A stretch of DNA of 64,000 nucleotides, taken from positions 148,535 to 212,534 of the forward strand of contig JASCPE010000004.1 in assembly GCA_029959865.1 (NCBI GenBank), in the 5' to 3' direction. Below the pieces are notes generated by a model that did not search any database, was not told the DNA's origin, and worked only from the letters and a program-made list of their open reading frames with translations. Shown piece after piece: positions 36,333-46,107 of the stretch. Position 1 is the stretch's first letter. Each line of letters begins with the position of its first letter. The position numbers and the translations under genes are program-made. The stretch comes from Microbacteriaceae bacterium PS02070 (lineage in GTDB: Bacteria > Actinomycetota > Actinomycetes > Actinomycetales > Microbacteriaceae).

Positions 36333-38393
36333 TTAGCTGTCGAGCCCGCGACGCACGAGGAGCGGCTCGATCTCCGCGTCCCGGCCACGGAAGTCGCGGT
36401 ATGCGGCGAGCGGATCCTTTGAGCCACCCACGCCGAGGAGCCGGGTGCGGAAGCGATCACCGTTTGCGCGGGTGAGTCCACCGTTCTGGTGGAACCATTC
36501 CACCGTGTCGGCGTCGAGCACCTCGCTCCAGATGTAGGAGTAGTAGCCGGCGCTGTACCCACCGGAGAAGACGTGCGCGAAGTAGGTCGTGGAGTAGCGC
36601 GTCGGCACCGTCGGGCGATCGAGACCGATCTCCGCGAGGGCGTTGGCCTCGAACTTTACGACGTCGATCTCCTCACTGGCCTCTTCGACCGTGAGCCGGT
36701 GCCAGGCCTGGTCGAGCCATGCGGCCGCGAGATACTCGCTCGTCTCGAATCCGGCGTTGAACTTCTCTGTCGCGTGGAGCTTCTGGACCACCTCTGCCGG
36801 CAGCGGTTCCCCCGTCGCGTGGTGGCGGGCGTAGGACGCAAGAATCTCCGGCCAGTAGATCCACATCTCGTTGACCTGGCTCGGGAACTCCACGAAATCG
36901 CGGTACACGGCCGTGCCGCCAAAGGACGGGTAGGTGACCACAGCGAACAGCCCGTGCAGGGCATGACCGAACTCGTGGAACAGCGTCGTCACCTCATCGA
37001 GGCTGAGGAAGGTTGGAGTTCCCGCCGCGGGCTTGGGGACGTTGAGGTTGTTCACCACGATCGGTGCCGTACCCCGGAGCTCAGACTGGGTGGCGATGGA
37101 GTTCATCCAGGCGCCGCCCTTCTTCGTGTCCCGGGTGTAGAGGTCCAGGATGTACAGCCCGAGCGGTGATCCGTTCTCGTTGTGCACCTCGAACACGCGC
37201 GCGTCCGGGTGGTAGGCGGGGATGTCGGTCCGCTCCGTGAAAGTGATGCCGTAGAGCTCGGTGGCGGCGCGGAACACTCCATCGGTGAGGACGGTCTCGG
37301 CTTCGAACCAGGGCCGAAGCGCTGAGGTGTCGAGGTCGTACTCGGCCTCACGCACCTTGTTGGTATAGAACGCCCAATCGTGCGCCTCGAGCGGGAACGG
37401 GGACGGCTCGGTCCGATCGATCAGACCCTGGAGCGCCTCTTCTTCACGCGCCGCATTCGCGGCCGCGGCCGGTGCGAGGCGGAAGAGCAGGTCACGCACG
37501 GCGCCGGGGGAACCTGCGGTCTGATCGCTCGTGACGTACTCCGCATGGGAGTCGAATCCGAGGAGACGGGCTCGCTCGGCTCGGGCGCGCACGATGTCAC
37601 GTACGACCCCCGTGTTGTCGTGTTCGTTGCCCCGTTGACCGCGTGAGCGCGATGCATCCATGACTCGTTGACGCGAATCGCGCCGGGTCAGTGCCGAGAG
37701 AGCCGGGTGCCCGGTGAACAGCGTCAGGGTCAGGACGTACTTCCCGTCGAGTCCGCGCCCCCGCGCTGCGTCGGCAGCGGCGGAGATCTGACCCTCGGAG
37801 AGCCCGGCGAGCTCTTCTTCGGAGTCGAAGACGACCGCGAGATCATTCGTGTCGGCCAGGAGGTTGCGTTCGAAACGCGCCGTCAAGGAGGCGAGCGTCT
37901 TGTTGAGCTCGGTGAGGCGCGCCTTCTCGGCCTCGTTGAGACCGGCGCCGGAACGCGTCATACCCGTGTACTTGCGCTCCAAGAGGTACTGCTGCTCCGC
38001 GGTCAGCTCGAGGTCGTCGCGCTGCTCGTATACAGCACGCACACGTTCGTAGAGGCGCGGGTTCAGCGAAATGGCGTCACTGTGTGCCGCCATCAGTGGC
38101 GCCAGTGCTTCGTAGACGGCCTGGATGGCGCTCGTCGCATCTGCCGAGGAGAGGGTGTAGAACGTGCGGGCCGTGCGGCCGAGGAGGTCTCCGGATCGCT
38201 CCAGGGCGACCAGGGTGTTCTCAAAAGTCGGTTCACTCTCGTTTGCGGCGATCTCTTCGACCTCGGCGAGCTGGCGCGCGAACGCCTCTGCGAACGCGGG
38301 GAGGAAGTGCTCCGGTTCGATCGAGGGGAAGTCGGGGAGGCCGTAGGGGAGGGAGGTGGACGTGAGTAGGGGATTCTCGGAACCATCCGTCAT
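36333..38393 (-). CDS. M3-family oligopeptidase (Dcp/OpdA type)
   Basis: Cytoplasmic zinc oligopeptidase of 686 residues. The zinc motif is FHEFGHALHG near residue 470 and the second-shell glutamate follows in PSQVNEMW. The long helical N-terminal half (PEHFLPAFAEAFARQLAEVE) is typical of dipeptidyl carboxypeptidase/oligopeptidase A. Start 38393 (MTDGSENPLL) is supported by TAGGCT 7 nt upstream, so the upstream ATG at 38423 is rejected. Probably recycles peptides released by proteases such as ClpP. Confidence 0.94.
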   Translation of the reverse strand: MTDGSENPLLTSTSLPYGLPDFPSIEPEHFLPAFAEAFARQLAEVEEIAANESEPTFENTLVALERSGDLLGRTARTFYTLSSADATSAIQAVYEALAPLMAAHSDAISLNPRLYERVRAVYEQRDDLELTAEQQYLLERKYTGMTRSGAGLNEAEKARLTELNKTLASLTARFERNLLADTNDLAVVFDSEEELAGLSEGQISAAADAARGRGLDGKYVLTLTLFTGHPALSALTRRDSRQRVMDASRSRGQRGNEHDNTGVVRDIVRARAERARLLGFDSHAEYVTSDQTAGSPGAVRDLLFRLAPAAAANAAREEEALQGLIDRTEPSPFPLEAHDWAFYTNKVREAEYDLDTSALRPWFEAETVLTDGVFRAATELYGITFTERTDIPAYHPDARVFEVHNENGSPLGLYILDLYTRDTKKGGAWMNSIATQSELRGTAPIVVNNLNVPKPAAGTPTFLSLDEVTTLFHEFGHALHGLFAVVTYPSFGGTAVYRDFVEFPSQVNEMWIYWPEILASYARHHATGEPLPAEVVQKLHATEKFNAGFETSEYLAAAWLDQAWHRLTVEEASEEIDVVKFEANALAEIGLDRPTVPTRYSTTYFAHVFSGGYSAGYYSYIWSEVLDADTVEWFHQNGGLTRANGDRFRTRLLGVGGSKDPLAAYRDFRGRDAEIEPLLVRRGLDS

Positions 38394-38400
38394 GCGTTCC

Positions 38401-38406
38401 AGCCTA
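38401..38406 (-). promoter_or_regulatory. -10 element of leaderless M3-peptidase promoter
   Basis: Minus-strand TAGGCT ends 7 nt before ATG 38393. Confidence 0.5.
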
Positions 38407-38448
38407 TCGCCGCTCAATGCCACGGTTCCCGCACGTGCAAACGGTCGG

Positions 38449-38468
38449 TTGCAAAAAATTTATTGCAA
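38449..38468. promoter_or_regulatory. Candidate operator upstream of HTH-MFS operon
   Basis: Two TTGCAA palindromes flank an AT-rich 8-mer to give a 20-bp site that is symmetric at 18 of 20 positions. It stands out in high-GC DNA and covers the -35 region of the promoter for gene 38485. Confidence 0.6.
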
Positions 38469-38471
38469 AGG

Positions 38472-38477
38472 TATCTT
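38472..38477 (+). promoter_or_regulatory. -10 element of leaderless HTH-regulator promoter
   Basis: TATCTT ends 7 nt before GTG 38485; no ribosome-binding site is present. Confidence 0.45.
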
Positions 38478-38484
38478 TGTATAC

Positions 38485-39105
38485 GTGAATGAGCAGACCG
38501 ACGGTGCACAGGCCCCCCGCGAGGAGGAGCTGCGAGTCCTCGACTCGGGTGCCCTCCGGGCGCTCGCGCACCCCCTGCGCGTGCACCTCTACGACCTGAT
38601 CCGTCAGCGTGGTCCACAAACGGCCAGCACGCTGGCGGAACTGACGGGGGAGTCGTCGGGTGCCACGAGCTACCACCTGCGGGCGCTTGCCAAACACAAC
38701 CTCATCCGCGAGGTGGACGGCAAGGGCACGGCGAGGGAGCGCTGGTGGGAGTCACCCGACACCGGCGGTGTCAGCTTCACGAACCCGGCGGCGATGAAGA
38801 CGCCCGCCGGCCGAGCGGCGACCCAGGTCGTCATGACGGAGTTCCTCAATCGTCGTCACAATCAGCTCCTCACCTTCCTGAGCGATCAGCTTCGGGCGGG
38901 CGCGCTGGACGACGACGAGCCGACGCTCGTATCCACCGGTACGGCCCGTCTGACAGACGAGCAGGCGCACGAGCTGATCAACCGGATGCAGGCCCTCATC
39001 GACGAGGCGGTCGCGACACACCGCGACCAGACCGGCGAGGGCGTGCGTCCCTTCACTATTCGAACCGACATCTTTGCATTGCCCGATGAAAGGCCCCGGC
39101 CATGA
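38485..39105 (+). CDS. ArsR-like winged-helix transcriptional regulator
   Basis: A 206-residue regulator. An N-terminal winged HTH (residues ~15-85: LRALAHPLRVHLYDLI, ASTLAELTGESSGATSYHLRALAKHNLI) is followed by a helical C-terminal domain that probably dimerises or binds a ligand. No cysteines, so no thiolate metal site. It overlaps the next small gene (ATGA), and an MFS exporter gene follows, making a typical self-regulated efflux operon. The GTG start is set by the promoter spacing; the longer upstream reading crosses the operator. Confidence 0.9.
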   Translation: MNEQTDGAQAPREEELRVLDSGALRALAHPLRVHLYDLIRQRGPQTASTLAELTGESSGATSYHLRALAKHNLIREVDGKGTARERWWESPDTGGVSFTNPAAMKTPAGRAATQVVMTEFLNRRHNQLLTFLSDQLRAGALDDDEPTLVSTGTARLTDEQAHELINRMQALIDEAVATHRDQTGEGVRPFTIRTDIFALPDERPRP

Positions 39106-39326
39106 CCACAGTTCCGATTTCTCTGCCCTTGCGATCCGCGTCACCGCGGATCGCACCAACCGGACCCGAGCGCGCGGTCCTCGCCTTGACCGACGTGGTG
39201 CACGCTCGCATCGACGAGCGCATCGCGCGACGCGCATCGCGCACCGCTCGACGTGACGCGCAGCTGCTCCTTGAGGAGCGGCAACGCGACCTCGCGGCCC
39301 TGCGCCACTCCGGTATTTTCGCGTGA
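39102..39326 (+). CDS. Small arginine-rich hypothetical protein
   Basis: A 74-residue ORF sandwiched by overlaps (ATGA with the HTH gene, GTGA with the MFS gene), which argues that it is translated. Residues ~25-68 form a charged, arginine-rich, probably helical segment ([21 protein letters not shown]). No known family. A role linked to the regulator-exporter pair is inference from coupling. Confidence 0.7.
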   Translation: MTTVPISLPLRSASPRIAPTGPERAVLALTDVVHARIDERIARRASRTARRDAQLLLEERQRDLAALRHSGIFA

Positions 39327-40588
39327 ACACTCACACCCCGCCCCCAGCCGCGCAGACACTCGCGCCGCTGGGGGCGGGGTTTCGTCGTCTGTGGGTGGCT
39401 GCCTCGTTCAGCAATCTCGCGGATGGCCTGGGGCGGACAGCTGTCCCCCTCATCGCGACCACACTCACCCGCGACCCCCTTGCGATCTCGGCCTTGGGGG
39501 CGCTGGCCTTCGTTCCCTGGCTCGTCTTCGGGCTCCCCGCCGGAATGCTCGTGGACCGCTTCGATCGCAGATTCCTGATGGCGGGAGCCAACGCCCTCCG
39601 CGGCGGGGCGGCAGCATGGCTCGCGCTTCTGACGACGACGGGCACCTTGACACTGTGGACCCTCTTCGCCGGCGCGCTCATCTTCGGGCTCGGAGAGACG
39701 GTTTTTGACAATGCAACAAACGCTGCGGTCCCCACGCTCGTGCCGCGAGAGGGGCTTGATCGGGCCAACGGCTGGATCCAGGGCTCACAGGTCACCGTGG
39801 ACAGCTTCATCGCGACACCGATCGCGGGGGTGTTGTTCGCGATCTCCCTCGCGCTACCCCTCTGGACGGGCGCCGCTGCCTATCTCATCCCGATCGCGCT
39901 CGTGCTGTGGCTCCCGGTCCAGGTTGCGTCCGCGCAGCGTGGGGAGGAGATGGACGCAGCTCCCGCCAGGCCCACGACACGCACCGCTCTGACTTACCTC
40001 GTTCGACACCGCTACCTGCGCACGATGGTGCTCTTCACCGCGGTCACCGGCTCCTGCTTCGCATTCGCGCAGGCTGCGTCACTGCTGTACTTCCTCGATG
40101 AACTGCACGTGACGCCAGCCGCGATCGGCTTCGTCACCGCAGCCATCGGCGGAGGCTCACTTGTGGGTTCCGTGATTGCTCCCGCGCTCGTTCGCCGGGT
40201 CGGTCGCGGCCCTGTCATGCTCTCCGCAAACGTTGTTGCTGGCGCAGCGCTGATCCTCGTTGGTGTTGCGCCCGGTCTCGTCACGGGCATCGCGGCCTAC
40301 GCGTTGTGCGCGCTGGCCGTCTCAGCGTGGAACGGGCCGTGGGGGAGCCTGCGGCAACAGATCATCCCGGGTCCGATCTTCGGACGCGTGCTCGGCGTCA
40401 ATCGCATGCTCACGTGGGGGTTGCTCCCGATCGCGACGATCGTCGGCGGCGTCGTGGCACGCATCGACCTGCGACTGCCCTTTGTGATCGGCGGGGCCAT
40501 CACGGTCGCCGTGGCACTCGCTGCCGTTCGGCTCTTGATTGTCGGTACCCAACGTGCCGGCGCCGAATTGACCCTGTCGACCGATTAG
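39323..40588 (+). CDS. MFS transporter (EntS-like exporter type)
   Basis: Major facilitator of 421 residues with about 12 membrane segments; the loop 2-3 motif is [13 protein letters not shown] and the overall pattern ([27 protein letters not shown]) resembles the MFS_3 group that includes enterobactin exporter EntS and macrolide-efflux-like proteins. Drug or small-molecule export is likely; the substrate is unknown. Coupled to the upstream small ORF by GTGA. It converges with the next gene, whose stop overlaps by 4 bp. Confidence 0.9.
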   Translation: MNTHTPPPAAQTLAPLGAGFRRLWVAASFSNLADGLGRTAVPLIATTLTRDPLAISALGALAFVPWLVFGLPAGMLVDRFDRRFLMAGANALRGGAAAWLALLTTTGTLTLWTLFAGALIFGLGETVFDNATNAAVPTLVPREGLDRANGWIQGSQVTVDSFIATPIAGVLFAISLALPLWTGAAAYLIPIALVLWLPVQVASAQRGEEMDAAPARPTTRTALTYLVRHRYLRTMVLFTAVTGSCFAFAQAASLLYFLDELHVTPAAIGFVTAAIGGGSLVGSVIAPALVRRVGRGPVMLSANVVAGAALILVGVAPGLVTGIAAYALCALAVSAWNGPWGSLRQQIIPGPIFGRVLGVNRMLTWGLLPIATIVGGVVARIDLRLPFVIGGAITVAVALAAVRLLIVGTQRAGAELTLSTD

Positions 40589-40839
40589 GGGAAGACGTCG
40601 TCGGCGTCGTGCGAGACGCGCACCGAGCCATCGGCCTGGAGTGCGACCTGCACCCCGGTGTCCAGCTCCGCCACCGGCCGACCCTCGAGCCACGTCAGTG
40701 TCCACCGCGGGCGCGGCTGACCGAGATCGTCCCCGGGGATCGACCGATCGACAGCGTCGATCTCGGCGCGCAGCGTATCTGGGACGGCGCGTGGAGGTTC
40801 ATCGCCGCTGGTCCATCGTGTGCCCATCTGCATGGTCAT
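40585..40839 (-). CDS. Small hypothetical protein coupled to valS
   Basis: An 84-residue acidic protein (opening [21 protein letters not shown]) with no membrane segment. Its ATG overlaps the valS stop (ATGA) with GGAGG just upstream, so it is co-translated with valyl-tRNA synthetase. Similar short proteins follow valS in related actinobacteria, as far as I recall; function unknown. Confidence 0.75.
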   Translation of the reverse strand: MTMQMGTRWTSGDEPPRAVPDTLRAEIDAVDRSIPGDDLGQPRPRWTLTWLEGRPVAELDTGVQVALQADGSVRVSHDADDVFP

Positions 40840-43403
40840 ACCTCCTGGGGGACGAGGGTGATGTCGGCGACCGAGAGTGAATCGCCGGAACCGTACTCGA
40901 CCTCGTCGATGCGGCCGACGGCTTTGAGGTCTCCCTCTGCACGGGTGATCGCAGCAACCGTCGCCTCAGGCCCGGAGATCACCACGCGGGCCACGGGAGT
41001 CTTCTGAGAGGCCTTCGCCTCGGTCTTGGCGCGGCGAACGGCGATCAGCGCCTCCGACACGGCCGCCAGAATCGCAGGGTCACCGTCAATCGCGGTGGGC
41101 TCCGGCCAGGCGGAGCGGTGAATCGATCCTTCCTCGAACCACGACCAGGCCTCTTCCGTCGCGAACGACAGAACGGGCGCGAGCAGGCGCAAGAGCGTCG
41201 ATAGCGCGGTGCGAAGCGCCAGCGCCGCCGAGGCTTGGCCGACATCGCTCTGGTTGTACGCGCGTTCCTTCACGAGTTCCAGATAGTCATCACAGAAGGT
41301 CCAGAAGAACGACTCGGTGATCTCCAGCGCCCGCGCGTGATCGTAGGATTCGAACGCGCGCGTCGCATCGGCGACCACGCCGTCCAGCGTCGCCAGCATC
41401 GAGGCGTCGAGGTCGTGCGTGATGCGAGCGTCTTGGGGAACGGGGAAGGACAGCACGAACTTCGCCGCGTTGAGGACCTTGATCGCCAGGCGTCGGCCGA
41501 TCTTGACCTGCGTGGGGTTCTGCGGGTCGAACGCGGCGTCGGCTCCGAGCCGGCTGGAGGCCGCCCAGTAGCGCACCGCGTCGGTGCCGTGGGCATCGAG
41601 GATGTCGGCCGGGGTAACAACGTTTCCCTTGGACTTGGACATCTTCTTGCGGTCGGGATCCACGATGAATCCGGAGATCGCAGCATCCGACCACGGCGCG
41701 CGGTCATCCTCGAGGGCGCTGCGCAGCATCGTCGAGAACAACCAGGTGCGGATGATGTCTTGCGCCTGCGGACGCACGTCGAAGGGGGCGACGAGGTTCC
41801 AGAGCTCCTCGTCGTGTCCCCACCCGCCGGCGAGCTGCGGCGTGAGGGATGAGGTCGCCCACGTGTCGAGGATGTCCTTCTCGGCCTCGAAGCCTCCGGG
41901 CGCGCCGCGCTGCTCCTCGCCGTACCCGGGGGGCACATCAATCGTGGGATCGACGGGAAGCGCCTCCACCGCGGGGGTCAGCACCCGGTCGTAGTCGCGC
42001 TCACCGTTCTCGTCCAGCCCATACCAGAGCGGGATCGGCACCCCGAAAAAGCGCTGGCGGGATACCAGCCAGTCGCCGGTGAGCCCATTGGTCCAGTTCT
42101 CATACCGCACCCGCATGAAGTCCGGGTGCCAGCTGAGCTCCTTGCCGAGCTCGATGAGGCGGGCACGAAGATCCGCGTCCCGAGCACCGTTTCGGATGTA
42201 CCACTGGCGCGTGGAGACGATCTCGAGGGGCCGGTCACCCTTCTCGAAGAACTTCACCGCGTGCGTGAACGGCTTCGGCTCGCCGATGAGCTCGCCCGAG
42301 TCTGTCAGGAGCTCGACGATCCGCTTCTTGGCGCTGAACACGGTCTTCCCCGCCAATTCGGCGTACGCGGCGCGGCCCGCATCGCTTGAGATCACGTCCG
42401 GGGCGTCCGCCACAAGCCGTCCGTCTTTGCCGATGATCGTGCGGTTCGGGAGATCGAGCTCCCGCCACCAGATGATGTCGGTGACGTCACCGAAGGTACA
42501 GATCATGGCGATACCCGACCCTTTGTCCTTCTGCGCGAGCGGGTGCGGGAGCACGGGTACCTCGACGCCGAACAGAGGAGTGGTGACGGTGGAGTCGAAG
42601 AATGGCTGGTACCGCTCGTCGTCGGGATGAGCGACGAGAGCGACGCACGCCGCAAGGAGCTCCGGCCGTGTCGTCTCGATCTCGATGTCGCCGCCACCGT
42701 CTGTGCGGTGGAAGGCGAGGCGGTGATAGGCGGCGGGCTGGTCGCGGTCCTCAAGCTCGGCCTGTGCGATCGCGGACCGGAAGTCGATGTCCCACAGGGT
42801 GGGGGCGAGTGCCTGGTGGGCCTCTCCCCGCTCCAGGTTGCGCAGGAATGCACGCTGGGACGTGCGCATCGCCTCATCCGAGATCGTGCGGTAGGTCTGT
42901 GTCCAGTCCACGCTCAGCCCGAGCTGGCGGAACAGATCCTCAAACTGCTTCTCGTCCTCGAGCGTGAGCTCCTCGCACAGCTCGATGAAGTTGCGGCGAC
43001 TGATCGGCACCTGATCGGCAGCGCGCGTGCTCTTCGCGCCGCCGGACTGAGGCGGAGTGAAATCGGCGTCGTAGGGAAGCGACGGATCGCAGCGCACGCC
43101 GTAGTAGTTCTGCACGCGCCGCTCCGTAGGCAACCCGTTGTCATCCCACCCCATGGGATAGAACACCGTCTTGCCGCGCATTCGCTCGAAGCGGGCCTTC
43201 ACGTCGGTGTGCGTGTAGCTGAAGACGTGGCCGATGTGCAGAGACCCCGAGGCTGTGGGCGGGGGAGTGTCGATGCTGAACACGCCAGCGCGACCCTGCT
43301 GCTTCGCGCGGTCCCGGTCGAACAGATACGTGCCCTGTTCGCGCCACGCGGCATCCCACTTCGTTTCGAGACCCTCGAGGGCGGGCTTGTCGGGTACGGC
43401 CAT
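40836..43403 (-). CDS. valS: Valyl-tRNA synthetase
   Basis: Class I synthetase charging tRNA-Val, 855 residues. HIGH motif at residues 56-59 (SLHIGHV), editing domain in the CP1 insertion, KKMSKSKGN before the anticodon-binding domain, and a C-terminal tail that is shorter than in E. coli (the coiled-coil is reduced). ATG 43403 has AAGGAG 9 nt upstream. A TACACT hexamer at 43477-43482 (minus strand) is a likely -10, giving a leader of ~65 nt. No T-box motif is present in that leader, unlike ileS. Confidence 0.97.
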   Translation of the reverse strand: MAVPDKPALEGLETKWDAAWREQGTYLFDRDRAKQQGRAGVFSIDTPPPTASGSLHIGHVFSYTHTDVKARFERMRGKTVFYPMGWDDNGLPTERRVQNYYGVRCDPSLPYDADFTPPQSGGAKSTRAADQVPISRRNFIELCEELTLEDEKQFEDLFRQLGLSVDWTQTYRTISDEAMRTSQRAFLRNLERGEAHQALAPTLWDIDFRSAIAQAELEDRDQPAAYHRLAFHRTDGGGDIEIETTRPELLAACVALVAHPDDERYQPFFDSTVTTPLFGVEVPVLPHPLAQKDKGSGIAMICTFGDVTDIIWWRELDLPNRTIIGKDGRLVADAPDVISSDAGRAAYAELAGKTVFSAKKRIVELLTDSGELIGEPKPFTHAVKFFEKGDRPLEIVSTRQWYIRNGARDADLRARLIELGKELSWHPDFMRVRYENWTNGLTGDWLVSRQRFFGVPIPLWYGLDENGERDYDRVLTPAVEALPVDPTIDVPPGYGEEQRGAPGGFEAEKDILDTWATSSLTPQLAGGWGHDEELWNLVAPFDVRPQAQDIIRTWLFSTMLRSALEDDRAPWSDAAISGFIVDPDRKKMSKSKGNVVTPADILDAHGTDAVRYWAASSRLGADAAFDPQNPTQVKIGRRLAIKVLNAAKFVLSFPVPQDARITHDLDASMLATLDGVVADATRAFESYDHARALEITESFFWTFCDDYLELVKERAYNQSDVGQASAALALRTALSTLLRLLAPVLSFATEEAWSWFEEGSIHRSAWPEPTAIDGDPAILAAVSEALIAVRRAKTEAKASQKTPVARVVISGPEATVAAITRAEGDLKAVGRIDEVEYGSGDSLSVADITLVPQEV

Positions 43404-43548
43404 GATGGATCTCCTTGTGCGATATGTACGGCACTGTGTGAGCGTGCCTGAGTGTGGGATTGTCCGAACAGTGTACAACCGGGGACCCCGCGCAGTCTCT
43501 TCCGAGCATGATTCGACAGGCGGTACGCGCATACGCCAAGGTCGTACC

Positions 43549-45270
43549 GTGAGCATCCCTCCGCGCACATCCCGCGCACTTGTGCTCGCCGCCGGGATCG
43601 TGCTTCTGGTAGGCGGCGCGTTGCTCGTCGTGCGGCCGCTGACGTCGGTGCTGATCCTCGTGTGGGTTGCCGCCTTGGCTCTCGCTGCGGTGGCGGTGGC
43701 GGTCCTTCGCCGCTCCGCTGCGCCGCTCCCGGCTCGCGTCGCGGTGGCGCTCGTCGCTCTCGCGAGCGCGGTCGCGGCGCTTGTCTGGCTTCCGAAGGTC
43801 GCGACGGCGCTTCCCCCTCTGACCGCGGTCGCAGCGGTGGGAGGGTTCGTCGCTTTCGCCGTGCGGGCGGCGCGCTCCGGGCGTCTCGCTCGACGAGTAG
43901 GTGCGGGCGCGCTCGCGGTGGTCTGTGGGGGCGTCGCCTGGACAGTCTGGCGTTGGCCGGACCTGGGGGTTCTCGCGGTGGGTGGCCTCTTCGCGGTCGC
44001 CATCGCTCTCAGCGGTGTGCTTCTGATCCTGCGCGGGCTCCGCGGCACGTCGACTGGCTCGCGCATGCCCAGACGTATCGCGGGCACCGTGTCGGTCACC
44101 GCCGCCGTGATCGTTGCTGTCGTCGGAGTCTCGCTCAGCGTCGTGGTGGGTGCACCAGGTGAGCGGCCCGGAGCGTTCTACGAGTGGGAGGGTGAGGTCC
44201 CCGCGCCGGGCACGCTCTTGCGCAGCGAGCCGTACGACGGCGAGGTTCCTGCCGGCGCCACCGCATCTCGGATTCTCTACTCGACCACTGACCGCACGGG
44301 TGCGGCGGTCGTCGCAAGCGCGGTGGTCGCGATGCCGACGGAGGGGGAGGAACACCCCGTCCTGGCATGGCAGCACGGCACCACCGGGGTCAGTGCACCC
44401 TGCGCACCGAGTCTGACGGACGAGGCACTCACCGAGTACGCCATCCCGGGGATCGCGCGTGCGATCGAGCGGGGATGGGCAGTCGTCGCGACCGACTACC
44501 CGGGCCAAGGTACCTCCGGTCCGTATCCGTATCTTGTCGGTGAGGGTGAAGGGCGCGCGACACTGGATGCCGTCCGCGCGGCGCACGCGGTTGACGGCGC
44601 TTCCCTGACGGAACAGGCGATGATCTGGGGTCACTCACAGGGCGGGCATGCCTCGCTGTGGGCGGCGCAGATCGCGCCGGAGTACGCCCCCGAGATTGAG
44701 ATCGTCAGCGTCGCCGCGCTGTCGGCGGCATGGGACCCCCTCTCGCTCGCTCAGGCGGTCATGTCCACCGGCGGGGGACCATTGCAGGATGTGATCACGT
44801 CGTTCGTTCTCATTCCCTACGCTGACGCCTACCCGGATATCACGCTCGCTCAGTCGGTCAACCCCGCTGGCGAGCTGATCGCGACGACCATGGCGACGCG
44901 GTGCGTGACGGCGCCGGACACCGTGGTGTCGATCATCAGCGGACTCGCAACGACGTGGGACGTCGCTCTCTTTGATATCGACCTCCGCACTGGCGCAACG
45001 CACGATCGTCTCGGCGAGAACGTCGCCTCCGGCATCGTCTCCGCACCGCTCTTTCTCGGCCAGGGTGAGGACGATGAGGTGATTCCGATCGAGCACCAGC
45101 GCACACTCGCCGCGCAACTGTGTGCAGACGGGCGCGACGTCACGGTGCACGAATACGCGGGGAAGACGCACATGGGAGTGATTGCCGAGGGAGCACCGCT
45201 GATCGATGACCTCTACGCCTGGGCCGACCGTGTCGACGCGGGCGACGCGACGGGTACGTGCGGCGCGTAG
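43549..45270 (+). CDS. Secretory-lipase-like alpha/beta hydrolase with N-terminal membrane domain
   Basis: A 573-residue protein. Residues ~8-200 contain six or seven hydrophobic segments (for example LVLAAGIVLLVGGALLVV, ILVWVAALALAAVAVAV, VSVTAAVIVAVVGVSLSVVV). Residues ~205-573 form a LIP-type alpha/beta hydrolase with the nucleophile elbow GHSQG (Ser363), an acid in GEDDE (Asp508 or 509) and His541 in KTHMGV. The last helix would place the hydrolase outside the membrane. Lipid ester hydrolysis is likely; the membrane domain is unusual for this family. The GTG start is inferred from a CAAGGT hexamer 6 nt upstream. It ends 1 bp before the convergent GNAT gene. Confidence 0.85.
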   Translation: MSIPPRTSRALVLAAGIVLLVGGALLVVRPLTSVLILVWVAALALAAVAVAVLRRSAAPLPARVAVALVALASAVAALVWLPKVATALPPLTAVAAVGGFVAFAVRAARSGRLARRVGAGALAVVCGGVAWTVWRWPDLGVLAVGGLFAVAIALSGVLLILRGLRGTSTGSRMPRRIAGTVSVTAAVIVAVVGVSLSVVVGAPGERPGAFYEWEGEVPAPGTLLRSEPYDGEVPAGATASRILYSTTDRTGAAVVASAVVAMPTEGEEHPVLAWQHGTTGVSAPCAPSLTDEALTEYAIPGIARAIERGWAVVATDYPGQGTSGPYPYLVGEGEGRATLDAVRAAHAVDGASLTEQAMIWGHSQGGHASLWAAQIAPEYAPEIEIVSVAALSAAWDPLSLAQAVMSTGGGPLQDVITSFVLIPYADAYPDITLAQSVNPAGELIATTMATRCVTAPDTVVSIISGLATTWDVALFDIDLRTGATHDRLGENVASGIVSAPLFLGQGEDDEVIPIEHQRTLAAQLCADGRDVTVHEYAGKTHMGVIAEGAPLIDDLYAWADRVDAGDATGTCGA

Positions 45271-45825
45271 TCAGCCCGTCCGTCGCTCCCACTGTTCGCG
45301 CGTGATCGCGAAGGCGAGATGCGGCATGGTGTGCCCGCGGTAGAGCACCGTGAACGTCTGCCGTACCGTCATGCCGAGACGGATGGCGACATTCATCGAC
45401 GGAGCGTTCGTGACACGTACCTTCGCATACAGCTCGTCGATCGGGAGCGTCCGAAACGCCCAGTCGCGGCTGGCGAGCGCCGCTTCGGTCGCGTAGCCGC
45501 GGTGCCAGAATGCGCGCTCGAAGAGGTACCCGACCTCGATGACCTCGCGATCCTCGATGCGTTGGCGGGTGATGCCACATTGGCCGATCATGTGTCCGGT
45601 TTCTTTCAGAACGACCGCCCAGAGGCCGAAGCCATCGTCGCGATAACGCTGCCACTGTCTGCGAAGCCAATCGCGCGACTCCTCCCGCGTGAAGGCACCC
45701 TCGTAGGCGACCATCGCCACAGGATCGGTGAGGATGCGCGCGAGGGCGTCCTCATCCGAGTCGGTCATCTCGCGAAGCCTCAGCCGCGGCGTCTCCAGAC
45801 CCTCGAAAGTCGGTGGCACCGTCAT
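45271..45825 (-). CDS. GNAT-family N-acetyltransferase (RimJ/RimL-like)
   Basis: A 184-residue acetyltransferase. It opens with the RimJ-type [23 protein letters not shown] and has the acetyl-CoA region around [25 protein letters not shown] followed by [15 protein letters not shown]. The target could be a protein N-terminus or an amino-acid-derived antibiotic; the sequence does not decide. Tail-to-tail with the lipase gene, with no spacer at all. Confidence 0.88.
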   Translation of the reverse strand: MTVPPTFEGLETPRLRLREMTDSDEDALARILTDPVAMVAYEGAFTREESRDWLRRQWQRYRDDGFGLWAVVLKETGHMIGQCGITRQRIEDREVIEVGYLFERAFWHRGYATEAALASRDWAFRTLPIDELYAKVRVTNAPSMNVAIRLGMTVRQTFTVLYRGHTMPHLAFAITREQWERRTG

Positions 45826-45933
45826 CGTGAGCACCCACCGGTCGCGCGGCAGTGCCGAGGAGACGGGGTATACGGGGTCACGGACCTCATGGTACGCGGA
45901 CGATCTACCCCCTTCCGCTGGCATGTGGCCAGG

Positions 45934-45949
45934 TGCTACATTGCTAGCA
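45934..45949. promoter_or_regulatory. Candidate RHH operator overlapping the -10
   Basis: TGCTA occurs at 45934 and 45942, exactly 8 bp apart, and the second is part of the palindrome TGCTAGCA (45942-45949). The predicted -10 TACATT (45937-45942) lies within it and ends 6 nt before the ATG. Confidence 0.5.
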
Positions 45950-46107
45950 TGACAGCATCCGAGCCCCGATCGCCGAAGGCGCAGTTCAACGTCTACCTGC
46001 CTGCAGATCTCGTTCGCGCGATCAAGCACAGGGCAATCGATGAGAACACGTCCCTGTCGGGTCTCGTGGAACGTGCCATGACCGAGTACCTGGAGGAGAA
46101 GCGATGA
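45949..46107 (+). CDS. Ribbon-helix-helix DNA-binding protein
   Basis: A 52-residue protein with a clear MetJ/Arc-type fold: the strand [12 protein letters not shown] (residues ~10-21) and two helices ([27 protein letters not shown]). It is short like antitoxins and plasmid-type repressors. It starts leaderless at ATG 45949, inside its own candidate operator, and overlaps the VOC gene by ATGA. Likely an autorepressor of the two-gene unit; whether the VOC protein is a partner or just a co-regulated enzyme is open. Confidence 0.85.
   Translation: MTASEPRSPKAQFNVYLPADLVRAIKHRAIDENTSLSGLVERAMTEYLEEKR

Noticed and set aside
43403..43549. T-box or other riboswitch in the valS leader
   Set aside because: No GGTGGNACCGCG core and no specifier hairpin; only a -10-like TACACT and loose TGTAC/CACTGT repeats were seen.
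43140..44634. Long minus-strand frames through the lipase gene and into valS
   Set aside because: The 5'-extended valS frame up to 44099 is low-complexity; ribosome-binding site and family start put valS at 43403.
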